Positions 27,296-37,746 of a stretch of 64,000 nucleotides of DNA are shown here, one piece after another. Source of the stretch: an uncultured Erysipelotrichaceae bacterium. GTDB lineage: Bacteria > Bacillota_I > Bacilli_A > RFN20 > CAG-826. The notes beneath the pieces are model-generated. The model ran no database searches. It was given only the letters and a program-made list of their open reading frames with translations, and was not told the DNA's origin. A program made the position numbers and the translations under genes. The DNA lies in contig CADAIJ010000006.1 of assembly GCA_902787955.1 (NCBI GenBank), forward strand, positions 37,977 to 101,976, written 5' to 3'. Position 1 is the stretch's first letter; each line of letters opens with the position of its first letter.

Positions 27296-27981
27296 TTGAT
27301 TTAATTGTTATTTTATTACTTGTATTTACAGTCTTACTTTTTGTGGCAAGATTCTTTCTTACTCGTTTTGTTGCCAAGGCTAATAATTTAGATAATGTTT
27401 TTACTAATAAATTTCCATCTGAAATATTTAAAGCAAAAGAAGGACCTATATATTTTAATAAGGTAATTAATTATATATACGCGGGTATAAGCTTCGGTGG
27501 AATCTTTATTATCTTACCAAATATTAAATCATTTGGTGGGGTCGAAGTTTTTTCTATAATTGTCTCATCCGTGGCAGGTCTTGTGGGTTTATTGGGAATT
27601 ATTAACGCTGAAATATCCGTCTATTATGTCAAACAACATATCTTAATTTCCACTATATTTATGGCAGGTAATTTCCTCTTATCTGCTTTAGTAGGAGTTA
27701 ACTCTTATCTTTATTATCAAATGGGACAAACAACCAAAGCGAGTGGTGGATCAATTATGTCAATTGTCTTTGCGGTGCTTGCCGCTTTAGTGGCTGTTAC
27801 TTCTTTAATAATAATGTTTAATCCTAAACTTAAAGATTGGGCAAAACTTGTTCGTATTAGTGAAAATGATAATTCATTTGTTCGCCCTAAATATTTCCCA
27901 CTAGCTTTCTCGGAATGGTTATTTAACTTAATTCACTTCTTATCATTATTAATATTTATCTTATCGATAATGACGATGTAA
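27292..27981 (+). CDS. Hypothetical polytopic membrane protein
   Basis: This 229-residue protein has about six hydrophobic segments (near 2-22, 62-80, 87-105, 117-140, 157-181, 206-228). I see no recognised motif or substrate signature. It overlaps rpe by 4 nt (ATGA) and is the last gene of the gmk operon, at the place where Bacillus has thiN (thiamine pyrophosphokinase); it is not ThiN. A bidirectional terminator follows 2 nt after its stop. Confidence 0.65.
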   Translation: MIDLIVILLLVFTVLLFVARFFLTRFVAKANNLDNVFTNKFPSEIFKAKEGPIYFNKVINYIYAGISFGGIFIILPNIKSFGGVEVFSIIVSSVAGLVGLLGIINAEISVYYVKQHILISTIFMAGNFLLSALVGVNSYLYYQMGQTTKASGGSIMSIVFAVLAALVAVTSLIIMFNPKLKDWAKLVRISENDNSFVRPKYFPLAFSEWLFNLIHFLSLLIFILSIMTM

Positions 27982-27983
27982 AA

Positions 27984-28010
27984 AAGGTACCGTGATTTCT
28001 TCGGTACCTT
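27984..28010. terminator. Bidirectional intrinsic terminator
   Basis: AAGGTACCG (27984-27992) and CGGTACCTT (28002-28010) form a perfect 9-bp stem with a 9-nt loop. A and T tracts on the two sides serve the gmk operon (+) and rpmB (-). Confidence 0.85.
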
Positions 28011-28036
28011 ATTTATTCTAAATAAAATTACAAAAA

Positions 28037-28225
28037 CTATTTAGCGTTTTTAAGTAATGCTCTATGGGCACGGGCAGTCATTCTAACTGTGACTTCCTTA
28101 CCATCGATTGTTACTTTATATTTTTGTAAATTAGCGTTCCAAACGCGACGTGTTGCTCTGAAGGAGTGGGAACGGTTATTACCACTTTTTGGACCAACAC
28201 CACTAACTTGACATACTCTTGACAT
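28037..28225 (-). CDS. rpmB: 50S ribosomal protein L28
   Basis: This is a 62-residue ribosomal protein opening SRVCQVSGVGPKSGNNRSHS, with the conserved core FRATRRVWNANLQKYKV. I start at the ATG at 28223-28225 because AAAGAGGTG lies just upstream and the family begins here; an in-frame ATG 42 nt further upstream would add 14 residues not found in L28. It is convergent with the gmk operon, as in Bacillus where rpmB lies on the opposite strand near rpe. Confidence 0.95.
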   Translation of the reverse strand: MSRVCQVSGVGPKSGNNRSHSFRATRRVWNANLQKYKVTIDGKEVTVRMTARAHRALLKNAK

Positions 28226-28294
28226 AATTAACACCTCTTTCTTAAAAAGCGAATAACAATATATCACAACTCTATTTGTTTTGTAAACAAAGAA

Positions 28295-28762
28295 TTATTT
28301 CTTCGCATTTGGGAATCTTATTTTATATTCTTCCCAAGTCATTAAATTAGCTTTTTCTAAAACTGTATTATAAATAATCTCATCTTTATCAAAAGCGAGA
28401 TAATGATCTCTCCCATCATTTAAATACATTAATACCATTTTGTGTTTTTTAGACCATTCTTCATCAACATAAAGTATATCTTTGTATTTAATTTCAGTTA
28501 CTTTCCCCATTTTATGATGAACGATTTTATCTTTTTCAATCTCATAATATGTTTGGGTAATTGATAAAACGCAGAACACTACTGAAACAACTAAGATTGC
28601 AGGTGTGTAAATATAAAACGACATATCAAAAGGAAAGAAACCTTTATTGAAATCTTGCATTGTGAAATAAAAGATTGCTTCAAATATTAAAAAAGCGATG
28701 ATAAAAACAATAATTATACGAATCGGTCTTGGAGTTAAATGGTTTAGTTTTTTATTTGCCAT
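28295..28762 (-). CDS. Hypothetical membrane protein with PH-like domain
   Basis: This 155-residue protein has two membrane helices (about 14-34 and 48-67) followed by a cytoplasmic region of beta strands (YYEIEKDKIVHHKMGKVTEIKYKDILYVDE) that looks like a bacterial PH-like fold. No catalytic motif is visible and the function is unknown. A TATAAT box at 28772-28777 lies 9 nt before its ATG and there is no Shine-Dalgarno, so its mRNA may be leaderless. It lies upstream of rpmB on the same strand with a 69-nt gap. Confidence 0.6.
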   Translation of the reverse strand: MANKKLNHLTPRPIRIIIVFIIAFLIFEAIFYFTMQDFNKGFFPFDMSFYIYTPAILVVSVVFCVLSITQTYYEIEKDKIVHHKMGKVTEIKYKDILYVDEEWSKKHKMVLMYLNDGRDHYLAFDKDEIIYNTVLEKANLMTWEEYKIRFPNAKK

Positions 28763-28771
28763 AACGAAAAG

Positions 28772-28777
28772 ATTATA
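28772..28777 (-). promoter_or_regulatory. -10 box of the PH-like membrane protein gene
   Basis: TATAAT on the minus strand, 9 nt before the ATG at 28760-28762. No Shine-Dalgarno lies between. The -35 is weak. Confidence 0.45.
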
Positions 28778-28857
28778 ACTTATTTTCTTTAAAAAGAACC
28801 AAATATATCGACTCTTTTAGTCTAGAATTACTTTCTTATATTTCTTGATTTGATTAT

Positions 28858-28873
28858 AACATTTTTAAATGTT
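28858..28873. promoter_or_regulatory. Inverted repeat in the glgC promoter region
   Basis: AACATTT-TT-AAATGTT is a perfect 7-bp inverted repeat just downstream of a TTGATT (28850-28855) and upstream of TATAAA (28878-28883). It is a candidate operator for the glg operon; no regulator is identified. Confidence 0.35.
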
Positions 28874-28922
28874 AAACTATAAAAGACGATAAAATGTATC
28901 AAATAAGAAAGCGAGGCTAATT

Positions 28923-30050
28923 ATGTCGAAAGAAATAGTTGCCATGATTCTTGCTGGTGGTAAAGGCACACGCCTTGAAGCTTTAACCAAGAAAGTGGCG
29001 AAACCTGCAGTAAGTTTTGGGGGGAGATACCGCATTATTGACTTTCCATTATCTAATTGTGCAAATTCCGGAATTACAACCGTTGGTGTTTTAATGCAAT
29101 ATGAATCTATTGTGTTAGACCAATACATTGGTAGTGGTGAAAAATGGGGCCTTAATGGTGTTCGTGCCTTAACCCAAACTCTTTCACCAAGACAAACCGA
29201 ACAAGGTATGGCGTGGTATAAAGGTACTGCTGATGCTATTTATGAAAACTTAGATTTCTTAGATAGCCAAGATCCAGAGTATGTTTTAATCCTTTCTGGT
29301 GACCATATTTACGGTATGTCTTACCGCGATATGCTTAACAAACACATCGAGAAAAATGCTGATGTCACTATCTGCTCAATTGGTGTTCCACTTGAAGAAG
29401 CTTCTCGCTTTGGAATTATCATTAAAGATGACAACGATCGAATTGTTGAATTCCAAGAAAAACCCGCAAAACCTCGCTCCAATTTCGCTTCTATGGGTAT
29501 TTATATCTTCACTTATAAAGTCCTTAGAAAGCTCTTAATTGATGATGCTAAAAACGAAAAATCTTCTCACGATTTTGGTAAAGATATTCTTCCAAAGATG
29601 CTTGCCGATAAGAAGAGATTATTCTCCTATGAATATAAAGGCTATTGGAAAGATGTTGGTACAATCGCATCCTTACATGAAGCCAATATGGATTTAATCG
29701 ATTCCCCAGCGGGAAGTGACTTATCTAAAGTAATTAATAATAGTCTATATAGTGAAGACACTAACTCCGCTCCTCAATATATCGGTAGTAACGCTTCGAT
29801 TAAAAATTCAATTGTTAACCAAGGTGCCGTTATTTTAGGTAGCGTTGAACATTCTATTATTTCGAATGAAGTATATATCGAAGAAGGCGCTACAGTAATT
29901 AATTCAGTACTTCTTCCAGGAGCCCATATTTCTACTGGTGCTCTGGTTAAAGACGCAATCGTTAATAATGATGCCTTTATTGGAGAGGGCGTAAAAGTTA
30001 CACCAGAAAATGGCAAGATTGAACTTGTCAGTGGAAGGAGAATGGAATAA
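28923..30050 (+). CDS. glgC: Glucose-1-phosphate adenylyltransferase, catalytic subunit
   Basis: This makes ADP-glucose from glucose 1-phosphate and ATP, the committed step of bacterial glycogen synthesis. At 375 residues it has the pyrophosphorylase motif AGGKGTRL (11-18), the FPLSNCANSGI and SGDHIYGMSY substrate regions, EFQEKP and SMGIYIF. The C-terminal left-handed beta-helix follows (hexapeptide-like repeats, residues about 275-370). The start is set by GAGG 7 nt upstream. It overlaps glgD by 1 nt. Firmicutes enzymes of this type work as GlgC-GlgD pairs. Confidence 0.95.
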   Translation: MSKEIVAMILAGGKGTRLEALTKKVAKPAVSFGGRYRIIDFPLSNCANSGITTVGVLMQYESIVLDQYIGSGEKWGLNGVRALTQTLSPRQTEQGMAWYKGTADAIYENLDFLDSQDPEYVLILSGDHIYGMSYRDMLNKHIEKNADVTICSIGVPLEEASRFGIIIKDDNDRIVEFQEKPAKPRSNFASMGIYIFTYKVLRKLLIDDAKNEKSSHDFGKDILPKMLADKKRLFSYEYKGYWKDVGTIASLHEANMDLIDSPAGSDLSKVINNSLYSEDTNSAPQYIGSNASIKNSIVNQGAVILGSVEHSIISNEVYIEEGATVINSVLLPGAHISTGALVKDAIVNNDAFIGEGVKVTPENGKIELVSGRRME

Positions 30051-31168
30051 TGAAAAATATTATTGGTTTATTAAATTTATACGATTCTCCAGAACTTGGA
30101 CCATTAACTGAAAATCGTACCCTTGCTTCAACTTCATTTTTAGGTCGTTACGCGATCATGGATTTCGCTTTAAGTAATTTTACTAACTCCGGAATCGATG
30201 ATTTCTCTATTTTAGTTAAAAATAATTTCCGTTCAGTTACTAAACACGTTCACACCATGAAAGCGTGGGTTTCTAACACTAAAATTGGTAAACAATATTT
30301 ACTTATTAACGCTAACGGAATTAGAGATAAGAGTCTAAATAACGATATCAATAATATTAAGACAAATGACTGGATTTTCTATGAAAGTGACGCTCAATAT
30401 ATTGTCGTTCAACCAGCTCATATTATCTCTCAAATTAATCTTCGCAAAGTCGTTAAATCTCATATCGCTTCAGGCGCAGATGTTACCTTAGTTTATACTA
30501 AAATCACTAACGGTAAATCAACTTTTAAAAAACACCTTATTCCTGAACTAGATGAAAAGGGTAAAGTCATCTCTTTAAGAAAGAATAACGGTGATGTTGC
30601 TCGTATCAATGTATCGTTAGATACATATGTAATCTCTAGAGAGGTTATGAAGAAGATTCTTAACGCTCGTGGTAATAACCGTGCTACATCATTAAGACAA
30701 GCTTTAATTAAAGGGGTGGAAGATTTCTCATTAAATGTTCAAAGTTATTATTATGAAGGTTATGTCCGCTGCTTTGATTCCTTTAAAGCGTTCTGCGATA
30801 TTTCCTTTGAATTATTAAATTACGAAAATGCTAAACAACTATTTGATACTGGTTGGACAGCATACACAAATACACATAATACCCCACCAGCCAAATATGG
30901 TGAAAATGCATGTGTCAAAAATACATATGTCGCTAATGGAGCAGTAATCGATGGTACTGTTGAAAATTCCATTGTTTCACGTAATGTAGTGATCGAAAAA
31001 GGAGCCGTTGTTAAAAATTCTATAATTTTAACAGGGACAAAAGTTTCTGAATGTGCTATTATTGAGAACGCTGTTATCGATAAGTGGGCATTTATCAGCA
31101 CTGGAGCCACTATTAAAGCTCCAAAATCACGTCCTACATACGTTAGACAAGGAAAAATAGTTAAATGA
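30050..31168 (+). CDS. glgD: Glucose-1-phosphate adenylyltransferase, GlgD subunit
   Basis: This is a 372-residue paralogue of GlgC. The N-terminal glycine-rich nucleotide loop of GlgC is replaced by NIIGLLNLYDSPELGPLTENR, the standard feature of GlgD, which raises activity of the GlgC-GlgD complex but is weakly active or inactive alone. It keeps the fold (ALSNFTNSGIDDFSIL) and the C-terminal beta-helix. It is translationally coupled to glgC (1-nt overlap) and glgA (4-nt overlap). Confidence 0.93.
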   Translation: MKNIIGLLNLYDSPELGPLTENRTLASTSFLGRYAIMDFALSNFTNSGIDDFSILVKNNFRSVTKHVHTMKAWVSNTKIGKQYLLINANGIRDKSLNNDINNIKTNDWIFYESDAQYIVVQPAHIISQINLRKVVKSHIASGADVTLVYTKITNGKSTFKKHLIPELDEKGKVISLRKNNGDVARINVSLDTYVISREVMKKILNARGNNRATSLRQALIKGVEDFSLNVQSYYYEGYVRCFDSFKAFCDISFELLNYENAKQLFDTGWTAYTNTHNTPPAKYGENACVKNTYVANGAVIDGTVENSIVSRNVVIEKGAVVKNSIILTGTKVSECAIIENAVIDKWAFISTGATIKAPKSRPTYVRQGKIVK

Positions 31169-32607
31169 AAATTGCAATGATCGCTAGCGAGGCCAATCCT
31201 CTCTATCATACGGGTGGGTTAGCAGAAGTAGTTTATTCTTTATCTCGCTCATTAAATTCTTTAGGGCACGAAACAATTGTTGTCGTTCCCTTCTACAAAT
31301 ATTTAAAAAATTATAAAGAAAGTATTAAACCTGAATTCGTTGGTTCTTTTAATGTCTTTATGTCATGGAGAAACCAATACACTGGCGTTTTTAAACTTGT
31401 TTATAATGGCATAACTTTCTATCTCATTGATAATGAACAATATTTTATGAGAGATGAAATCTATGGGTTTAATGATGATAATGAAAGATACGCTTTCTTC
31501 TCAATCGCTGCGTTAGAATCATTACGTTTAATCAATTTCCACGCGGACATTATCCATGTTCACGATTGGCAAACTTCTATTATTCCTTGCTTACTTAAAG
31601 AAAAATATAACCGTGATCCATTCTTTAAAGGTGTTAAGAGTGCTCTTACTATTCATAACCCAGCCTTTAAAGGCTTCATGGATAAGTATTTCCTAAATAA
31701 CTATTTTGGATTATCTGATTCCTTATACGATATGGGCAAAGTCAGATTCGACGGCCTTGTTTCCACTTTAAAAGCAGGTATCGTTTATTCTGATGTTATC
31801 TCTACAGTTAGTCCAAATCACCGTAACGAATTACTTGATCCTCTTTCTTCATTCAAATTCAATTATGTTCTTGAATTAAGAAGAGACGACTTTGTCGGTA
31901 TCGTTAACGGTATTGATTATGATGAATATAATCCTGAAAAAGATGAAATCATCGCTAAAACATATTCTCATACCACCTTTGCTAAAGCAAAAGAAGCTTG
32001 TAAAGCTGACTTATTAAAATCATTCCCAATTAAAGAAACTAAAGGACCAGTCTTTGGCTTAGTTACTAGATTAAGTGAACAAAAAGGTCTCGATTTATTA
32101 CTCGCTAACATTCCATATCTTATGAATGAAGGAGCAAGTCTTGTTATCGTTGGTAGTGGCGAAAAAGATATTCAAAACAAACTTCAAGCTCTTCGTGACC
32201 AATATCCAGATCGTATCGGTGTCTATTTTGGTTATAACACTAACCTTGCTCACAAGATTTTTGCAGGGTCTGATTTCTTCTTAATGCCATCTCAATTTGA
32301 ACCATGTGGTATTGGTCAACTTATCTCCGAAAGATATGGTACTCTTCCAGTTGCTAGAGAAACAGGTGGTTTAAAAGATACAATCATTTCCTTTGATGGA
32401 AGTAACGCGAGTAGCGCAACTGGTTTCTTATTCACAAACTTTAACGCTGATGAACTTCACGCTTCATTAGAAAAAGCACTTAGCTTATATCATGATAAAA
32501 CCACAATGAACAAGCTTATTAAAAACGCTATGAACCGTGATTCTTCATGGGCTAAGAGTGCACAAGAATATATCAAATTATACGAGAAAGCTTTATTAAA
32601 ATTATGA
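31165..32607 (+). CDS. glgA: Glycogen synthase (ADP-glucose dependent)
   Basis: This GT5 glycosyltransferase extends alpha-1,4-glucan chains from ADP-glucose. It is 480 residues, standard length. The N-terminal ADP-glucose loop reads [12 protein letters not shown] (15-26; KTGGLADV in E. coli). The GT-B C-terminal half has [15 protein letters not shown] and [19 protein letters not shown] with the catalytic Glu. No branching enzyme or phosphorylase lies in the window. It overlaps leuS by 4 nt, so leuS and the following genes may be read from the glycogen promoter. Confidence 0.95.
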   Translation: MKIAMIASEANPLYHTGGLAEVVYSLSRSLNSLGHETIVVVPFYKYLKNYKESIKPEFVGSFNVFMSWRNQYTGVFKLVYNGITFYLIDNEQYFMRDEIYGFNDDNERYAFFSIAALESLRLINFHADIIHVHDWQTSIIPCLLKEKYNRDPFFKGVKSALTIHNPAFKGFMDKYFLNNYFGLSDSLYDMGKVRFDGLVSTLKAGIVYSDVISTVSPNHRNELLDPLSSFKFNYVLELRRDDFVGIVNGIDYDEYNPEKDEIIAKTYSHTTFAKAKEACKADLLKSFPIKETKGPVFGLVTRLSEQKGLDLLLANIPYLMNEGASLVIVGSGEKDIQNKLQALRDQYPDRIGVYFGYNTNLAHKIFAGSDFFLMPSQFEPCGIGQLISERYGTLPVARETGGLKDTIISFDGSNASSATGFLFTNFNADELHASLEKALSLYHDKTTMNKLIKNAMNRDSSWAKSAQEYIKLYEKALLKL

Positions 32608-35009
32608 GTAATTATGAACATAAAGTAATCGAAACAAAATGGGCGAAAAAATATGAGGAACTCAAGCCTTTTTATTGCGACACCCATGATTTTAGTAAGC
32701 CAAAATACTACGTTTTAGATATGTTTCCTTATCCTTCTGGACAAGGTTTACATGTAGGCCATCCTGAAGGTTATACCGCTAGTGACGTTGTTGCTAGAAT
32801 GAAAAGAATGCAAGGATTTAATGTCCTTCATCCAATTGGTTGGGATGCTTTCGGTTTACCAGCAGAACAATTCGCAATTAAGAATAACCAACACCCATCA
32901 ATTTTCACTTATCGTAATATCGATCATTTCCGTGAACAAATTAAGAAACTTGGGTTTTCTTATGACTGGTCTAAAGAAATCGCAACCTGTGATCCTGAAT
33001 ACTATAAATGGACCCAATGGATTTTTACTGAATTATATAAAAATGATTTAGCATATGTATCTTCTATCCCTGTTAACTATTGTCCACAACTAGGAACAAT
33101 TTTAGCTAACGAAGAAGTTATTGATGGTAAATCAGAAGTAGGGGGTTTCCCAGTAATTAAACTCCCAATGAGACAATGGGTTCTTTCAATTACTAAATAC
33201 GCTGATAAATTACTTGATGGTCTTGAAGGTTTAGATTGGCCTAAATCCACAATGACCATGCAAAAGAACTGGATTGGTAAATCTTTAGGAGCGGAAATCT
33301 CCTTTAAGATTAAAGATACTGACCGTTCATTCAAAGTATTTACTACTCGTGCTGATACCTTATTTGGTTGTACATATTGTTGCTTAGCTCCAGAACATCC
33401 TCTTGTTAAAGAACTTGTTACTCCTGAACAAAAAGAAGCGGTGGAACAGTATGTTGATTCTATTAAGTCCAAATCCGATATGGAAAGAACTGAACTTAAC
33501 AAAGATAAAACAGGTGTCTTTATTGGAAGATACGCAATTAACCCAATTAATGGCAAAGAAGTTCCAATCTATGCCGCAGATTATGTTTTATTTGGTTATG
33601 GTGAAGGTGCTGTTATGGCAGTTCCTGCTCACGACCAAAGAGACTATGAATTCGCTAAAAAGCATGGCTTAGAAATGATTCAAGTCCTTGAAGGTGATAT
33701 CTCTGAACACGCTATGGAAGAAGATGCACCTCATATGAATTCTTCTTTTGCTAATGGACTAAATATCAAAGAAGCTAAAGAAGCTATTATTAATAAACTT
33801 GAAGAATTAGGTGCAGGCAAAGTAAAAGTTAATTATAAATTAAGAGACTGGATTTTCTCTCGTCAAAGATATTGGGGTGAACCAATTCCATATGTTGAAA
33901 ATGATGATGGTACTTCCTATGTTTTAGACTTAAAAGATCTTCCATTAACTCTTCCAGAAATGGAAAAATACGCTCCAAGTGGTGATGGAACATCTCCGTT
34001 ATCTAAAGCCACTGAATGGAGAAATGTTGTTAAAGATGGAAAACACGGATTAAGAGAAACAAATACTATGCCACAATGGGCTGGTTCATGTTGGTATTTT
34101 ATCCGTTACATTGACCCACATAACAATAATGCTTTTGCTGATCCAGCTTTAATTAAACACTGGTTACCAGTAGACCTTTATATCGGTGGTAGTGAACACG
34201 CTGTTCTTCACCTTTTATATTCTCGTTTCTGGTTTAAGTTCTTATATGATAAAGGCTACGTTTTCACCCCTGAACCATTTAAGAAATTATTCCATCAAGG
34301 AATGATTTTGGGTGAAAACGGTGAAAAGATGTCAAAATCTCGTGGCAATGTCGTTAATCCTGATGACATTGTTGAAGAATATGGTGCAGACGCACTTCGT
34401 TTATTCGAAATGTTTGCTGGTCCACTTGAAGAATCATTCCCATGGAACACTAATGCTCTTGCCGGGGCGCGTCGTTTCATCGATAGAGTCTATCGTTTAT
34501 TCACTGATGATGAATTTGTAAAGAAACAAACTGATGTGAATAATCATGAATTAGACTTTGTCTATCATAGCACTGTTAAGAAAGTTACAAATGACTTTGA
34601 GTCACTTCAAATTAACACTGCTATTTCTCAAATGATGATCTTTATTAATGCTTTATATAAAGCTGAACAATTATACAAACCATACTTAGTTAACTTTGTT
34701 AAAATGTTCTCATGTGTCTGTCCATTTGTCGGTGAAGAATTATTCTATCAATTAACTGGTAAAGAACTTGTCGACTATGAAAAATGGCCAGAATATGATG
34801 AATCTAAACTAAATGTTAGCGAAGTTAATATTGCTATCTCAGTTAATGGTAAAGTTCGCTCTACTATTAAAGTGAATAAAGATATTGAAGATAAGGAATT
34901 AGAAAAAATTGCCTTAGGCTTAGATGCTGTTCAAAAACATATTGAAGGAAAAACTGTTCGAAAAGTAATTATAGTTAAAGGCAAGATTGTAAACATTGTT
35001 GCTAATTAA
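32604..35009 (+). CDS. leuS: Leucyl-tRNA synthetase
   Basis: This charges tRNA-Leu. It is 801 residues, bacterial type. The HIGH-like motif is in [20 protein letters not shown] near 43-62 and KMSKS is in [16 protein letters not shown] near 572. The CP1 editing domain (about 225-415) keeps the threonine-rich stretch [11 protein letters not shown]. No T-box leader is present; its start lies inside the glgA stop (4-nt overlap). That is unusual for a Firmicutes leuS and suggests that its expression follows glycogen genes or an internal promoter I cannot see. Confidence 0.97.
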   Translation: MSNYEHKVIETKWAKKYEELKPFYCDTHDFSKPKYYVLDMFPYPSGQGLHVGHPEGYTASDVVARMKRMQGFNVLHPIGWDAFGLPAEQFAIKNNQHPSIFTYRNIDHFREQIKKLGFSYDWSKEIATCDPEYYKWTQWIFTELYKNDLAYVSSIPVNYCPQLGTILANEEVIDGKSEVGGFPVIKLPMRQWVLSITKYADKLLDGLEGLDWPKSTMTMQKNWIGKSLGAEISFKIKDTDRSFKVFTTRADTLFGCTYCCLAPEHPLVKELVTPEQKEAVEQYVDSIKSKSDMERTELNKDKTGVFIGRYAINPINGKEVPIYAADYVLFGYGEGAVMAVPAHDQRDYEFAKKHGLEMIQVLEGDISEHAMEEDAPHMNSSFANGLNIKEAKEAIINKLEELGAGKVKVNYKLRDWIFSRQRYWGEPIPYVENDDGTSYVLDLKDLPLTLPEMEKYAPSGDGTSPLSKATEWRNVVKDGKHGLRETNTMPQWAGSCWYFIRYIDPHNNNAFADPALIKHWLPVDLYIGGSEHAVLHLLYSRFWFKFLYDKGYVFTPEPFKKLFHQGMILGENGEKMSKSRGNVVNPDDIVEEYGADALRLFEMFAGPLEESFPWNTNALAGARRFIDRVYRLFTDDEFVKKQTDVNNHELDFVYHSTVKKVTNDFESLQINTAISQMMIFINALYKAEQLYKPYLVNFVKMFSCVCPFVGEELFYQLTGKELVDYEKWPEYDESKLNVSEVNIAISVNGKVRSTIKVNKDIEDKELEKIALGLDAVQKHIEGKTVRKVIIVKGKIVNIVAN

Positions 35010-35011
35010 TT

Positions 35012-35779
35012 ATGAAAAACTATTTCTTAGCTATTGATATCGGAAATACCCAAATATCTTTTGGGTTTTTTCAAAATGATGAAGTAATTTGTCGTTTTGA
35101 CCTTGATACTCACTTAGCTGAAGAAGAATTAAAAATAGCTATAAGAAACGCGATCAATGAGACTAATTGTCCAAAAGAAGGGGTTTCTGATGGATTAATT
35201 GGTTCTGTTGTTCCTTCTGTGACATCAGTTATTGCAAAAGAAATTAAATCTATTTTTGGTTTTGATATCGCTATTTTAAATAATGAAATAAATAAAGAAG
35301 TAAAGATGGATATTGATAATCCTCTTGAAGTAGGTGCTGATATTTTAGCTGATATTGTTGCCGCTACTAATCTTTATAAATCTCCTATTGTTGTTACCGA
35401 TTTAGGTACTATTACAAAATATATTGTTATTGATGAAAATAAATCATTTATTGGAACATCATTCTATCCTGGCGTTAAGGGCAGTTTAAAAGCTATGGGA
35501 CAAAATACTGCTTTACTCCCTAACTTAGATACCATTAAAGAATTTGATCATCCTTATGGGAAGAATACTGTCGATTCGATGGTGTCAGGAGTATATTTTG
35601 GAACCGTATCTAGTGTACTTGGAATTAACAATATTTTAGATAAACAATTTAATATGCCTGTTAGTCATGTACTTACAGGTGGATACTCTAATTTGATACA
35701 TAAAGAATTTGAATCCTTTATCTTTGATAAAGATTTGACTCTTAAAGGATTATATTTACTTAAGAAAGGAATTAGATAA
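35012..35779 (+). CDS. coaX: Type III pantothenate kinase
   Basis: This phosphorylates pantothenate, the first step of coenzyme A synthesis. At 255 residues it belongs to the ASKHA fold. The phosphate loop DIGNTQISFG is at 8-17. TDLGTITKYIVID near 128-140 corresponds to the second acidic motif (commonly DFGTATTFD), and SFYPGVKGSLKAM holds the conserved Pro-Gly. It starts 2 nt after leuS. It completes a CoA theme with the CoaE domain at 55713-57116. Confidence 0.88.
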   Translation: MKNYFLAIDIGNTQISFGFFQNDEVICRFDLDTHLAEEELKIAIRNAINETNCPKEGVSDGLIGSVVPSVTSVIAKEIKSIFGFDIAILNNEINKEVKMDIDNPLEVGADILADIVAATNLYKSPIVVTDLGTITKYIVIDENKSFIGTSFYPGVKGSLKAMGQNTALLPNLDTIKEFDHPYGKNTVDSMVSGVYFGTVSSVLGINNILDKQFNMPVSHVLTGGYSNLIHKEFESFIFDKDLTLKGLYLLKKGIR

Positions 35780-35780
35780 T

Positions 35781-37121
35781 ATGAACTACAAAAATCTATT
35801 AAAGCCTTACTTAACACAAATGGATATTGCGTTAAGAAAATTTGTTTCTATTAATTCAGTTTATGATGAAACAACTATTACTAAAGAAATGCCATTCGGT
35901 AAAGGCGTTGACGAAGCTTTAAAATTCATTGGCTCACTTGGTGAACAATATGGATTTAAAGTTGATTACTGCGATGGATACTGTACCGAACTTACAATTG
36001 GTGATGGAGATCGCTTAATTGGAATCTATGGTCATGCTGATGTAGTGCCTATTTCAGGAAACTGGTCTAATCCTCCTTTTGATTGTATTTTAAAAGATGG
36101 CAATTATTATGGCCGTGGAACTAGCGATGATAAAGGACCTGTTATCGCTGCATTTTATGCTTTAAAAGCACTAAAAGATAACGGAATGTTAGATGGCTAT
36201 AAAGTTAAATTTGTTGTCGGTGGTGATGAAGAAAGAGGTTCTTCTTGTCTTGAACACTATTTTGAAAAACTTCATAAGCCATATCCAGATTATGGCTTTA
36301 CCCCAGATTCAGATTTCCCATTAATCTATGGCGAAAAAGGTATCATTAACTTCTATCCAGAACTCAAGGTGAACGTTCCTCAAATTAAGTCTATAAAAGG
36401 TGGCGTCGCTACAAATGCTGTCTGCGATAGAGTAGAAGTCGTTTTAAATGAATCCATTAACGAGTTTAAAGAATATCTCATTATTAATAAGGTAAATTGT
36501 GAATCCGCTGGAGATGTTGTTACTTTTTTAGGTAAATCTGCTCATGGTTCAACTCCTGAAGCAGGTGTTAATGCTGCTTTAATTGCACTAAAACATTTAG
36601 GTGAATTCTTTAATGTTGAAGAATTTAAAATGATTGCTGAAAAACTAGAAGATCCATCTGGAAAACTATTTAATGGATTTGCTTCTACTAAGTTACTTGG
36701 TGGAACAACTTACTGTTTAGGTATCATTGATTATGAAAATGGATTATTAAAATTCACAATTAACTTCAGACACCCTGAAGGTATTGATCCATTATTATAT
36801 AATGAAAACTTTAATAAAGAGTTTGGCACTACATCCACAGTAAGTGAACCTTCACCTGAATTACTTTATGATCCAGAATGCAAACTTGTTCAAACATTAT
36901 TGAATGCTTATCGTAAAGAAACTCATGATATGAGCGCTCCTCTTACCACTGGTGGCGGTACTTACGCTAAACATTCAAAGAATACAATTGCTTTTGGTGC
37001 TTTATTCCCGGGAAGAGTGTCTACAATGCATGAACCAAACGAATTAATGCCAAAAGAAGATTTCGAATTAGCCGCTGTTATTTATGCACGTGCTATATAT
37101 GATTTAGGACATATTGAATAA
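35781..37121 (+). CDS. pepV: M20-family dipeptidase (PepV-like)
   Basis: This dinuclear zinc aminopeptidase/dipeptidase acts on short peptides in the cytoplasm. It is 446 residues long. Metal ligands are in GIYGHADVVP (His near 89), GRGTSDDKGP (Asp near 120) and GGDEERGSS (catalytic Glu pair near 154). The lid domain region 180-370 is present. A late HEPNE motif supplies the last His. Substrate preference is not readable from sequence. It follows coaX after 1 nt and overlaps trmB by 1 nt; pepV and trmB are also neighbours in Bacillus. Confidence 0.88.
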   Translation: MNYKNLLKPYLTQMDIALRKFVSINSVYDETTITKEMPFGKGVDEALKFIGSLGEQYGFKVDYCDGYCTELTIGDGDRLIGIYGHADVVPISGNWSNPPFDCILKDGNYYGRGTSDDKGPVIAAFYALKALKDNGMLDGYKVKFVVGGDEERGSSCLEHYFEKLHKPYPDYGFTPDSDFPLIYGEKGIINFYPELKVNVPQIKSIKGGVATNAVCDRVEVVLNESINEFKEYLIINKVNCESAGDVVTFLGKSAHGSTPEAGVNAALIALKHLGEFFNVEEFKMIAEKLEDPSGKLFNGFASTKLLGGTTYCLGIIDYENGLLKFTINFRHPEGIDPLLYNENFNKEFGTTSTVSEPSPELLYDPECKLVQTLLNAYRKETHDMSAPLTTGGGTYAKHSKNTIAFGALFPGRVSTMHEPNELMPKEDFELAAVIYARAIYDLGHIE

Positions 37122-37741
37122 TGAGAGTAAAATACAAACCATGGGCTGTTCAATATTTAGTTGATCATCCTGATGTTGCTAAAGAAAAATTTGATCCTAA
37201 TGATGACTTTTTTAAAGCACCTAAAATCGCCCTTGAAATTGGAAGTGGTAAAGGTGACTTTATTCTTACTTTAGCAAAAAGAAACCCTGATACACATTAT
37301 GTTTCAGTAGAAGTTATTCGCTCAGTTGCAGGTGTATTAGCTAAGAAAATAGTGGATAACAAAATGGATAATATTTTACTTTATCCAGTTGATGTCGAAT
37401 TTCTATTTGAAGCCATTCCTGATGGGTTTTTTGATGTAATTTACTTAAATTTCAGTGATCCTTGGCCGAAGAAAAAACACGCGAAAAGAAGATTAACTTT
37501 CCATAAATTCTTAGACCAATATCATCGTTTATTAAAAGAAAACGGAAAAGTTATTTTTAAAACTGATAATACAGGCTTATATGAATTCTCAATGGAAGAA
37601 TTTAAAAATTCAAAGTTTGTTAATATCTCATTCATTGATGATTATGTTTTTGATGAAACTAATGACGCAATGACTGAATATGAAACTAAATTTAGAGCGG
37701 AAGGGAAAGTAATACATAAAATTATCGCTCAAAGGAGTTAA
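37121..37741 (+). CDS. trmB: tRNA (guanine-N7-)-methyltransferase
   Basis: This forms m7G46 in tRNA using SAM. At 206 residues it has the SAM motif ALEIGSGKGDFIL near 44-56 and the catalytic signature NFSDPWPKKKHAKRRL near 109-124. The N-terminus KPWAVQYLVDHP is typical of Firmicutes TrmB. It overlaps pepV by 1 nt; a Shine-Dalgarno for the next gene lies inside its end. Confidence 0.96.
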   Translation: MRVKYKPWAVQYLVDHPDVAKEKFDPNDDFFKAPKIALEIGSGKGDFILTLAKRNPDTHYVSVEVIRSVAGVLAKKIVDNKMDNILLYPVDVEFLFEAIPDGFFDVIYLNFSDPWPKKKHAKRRLTFHKFLDQYHRLLKENGKVIFKTDNTGLYEFSMEEFKNSKFVNISFIDDYVFDETNDAMTEYETKFRAEGKVIHKIIAQRS

Positions 37742-37746
37742 AAGGT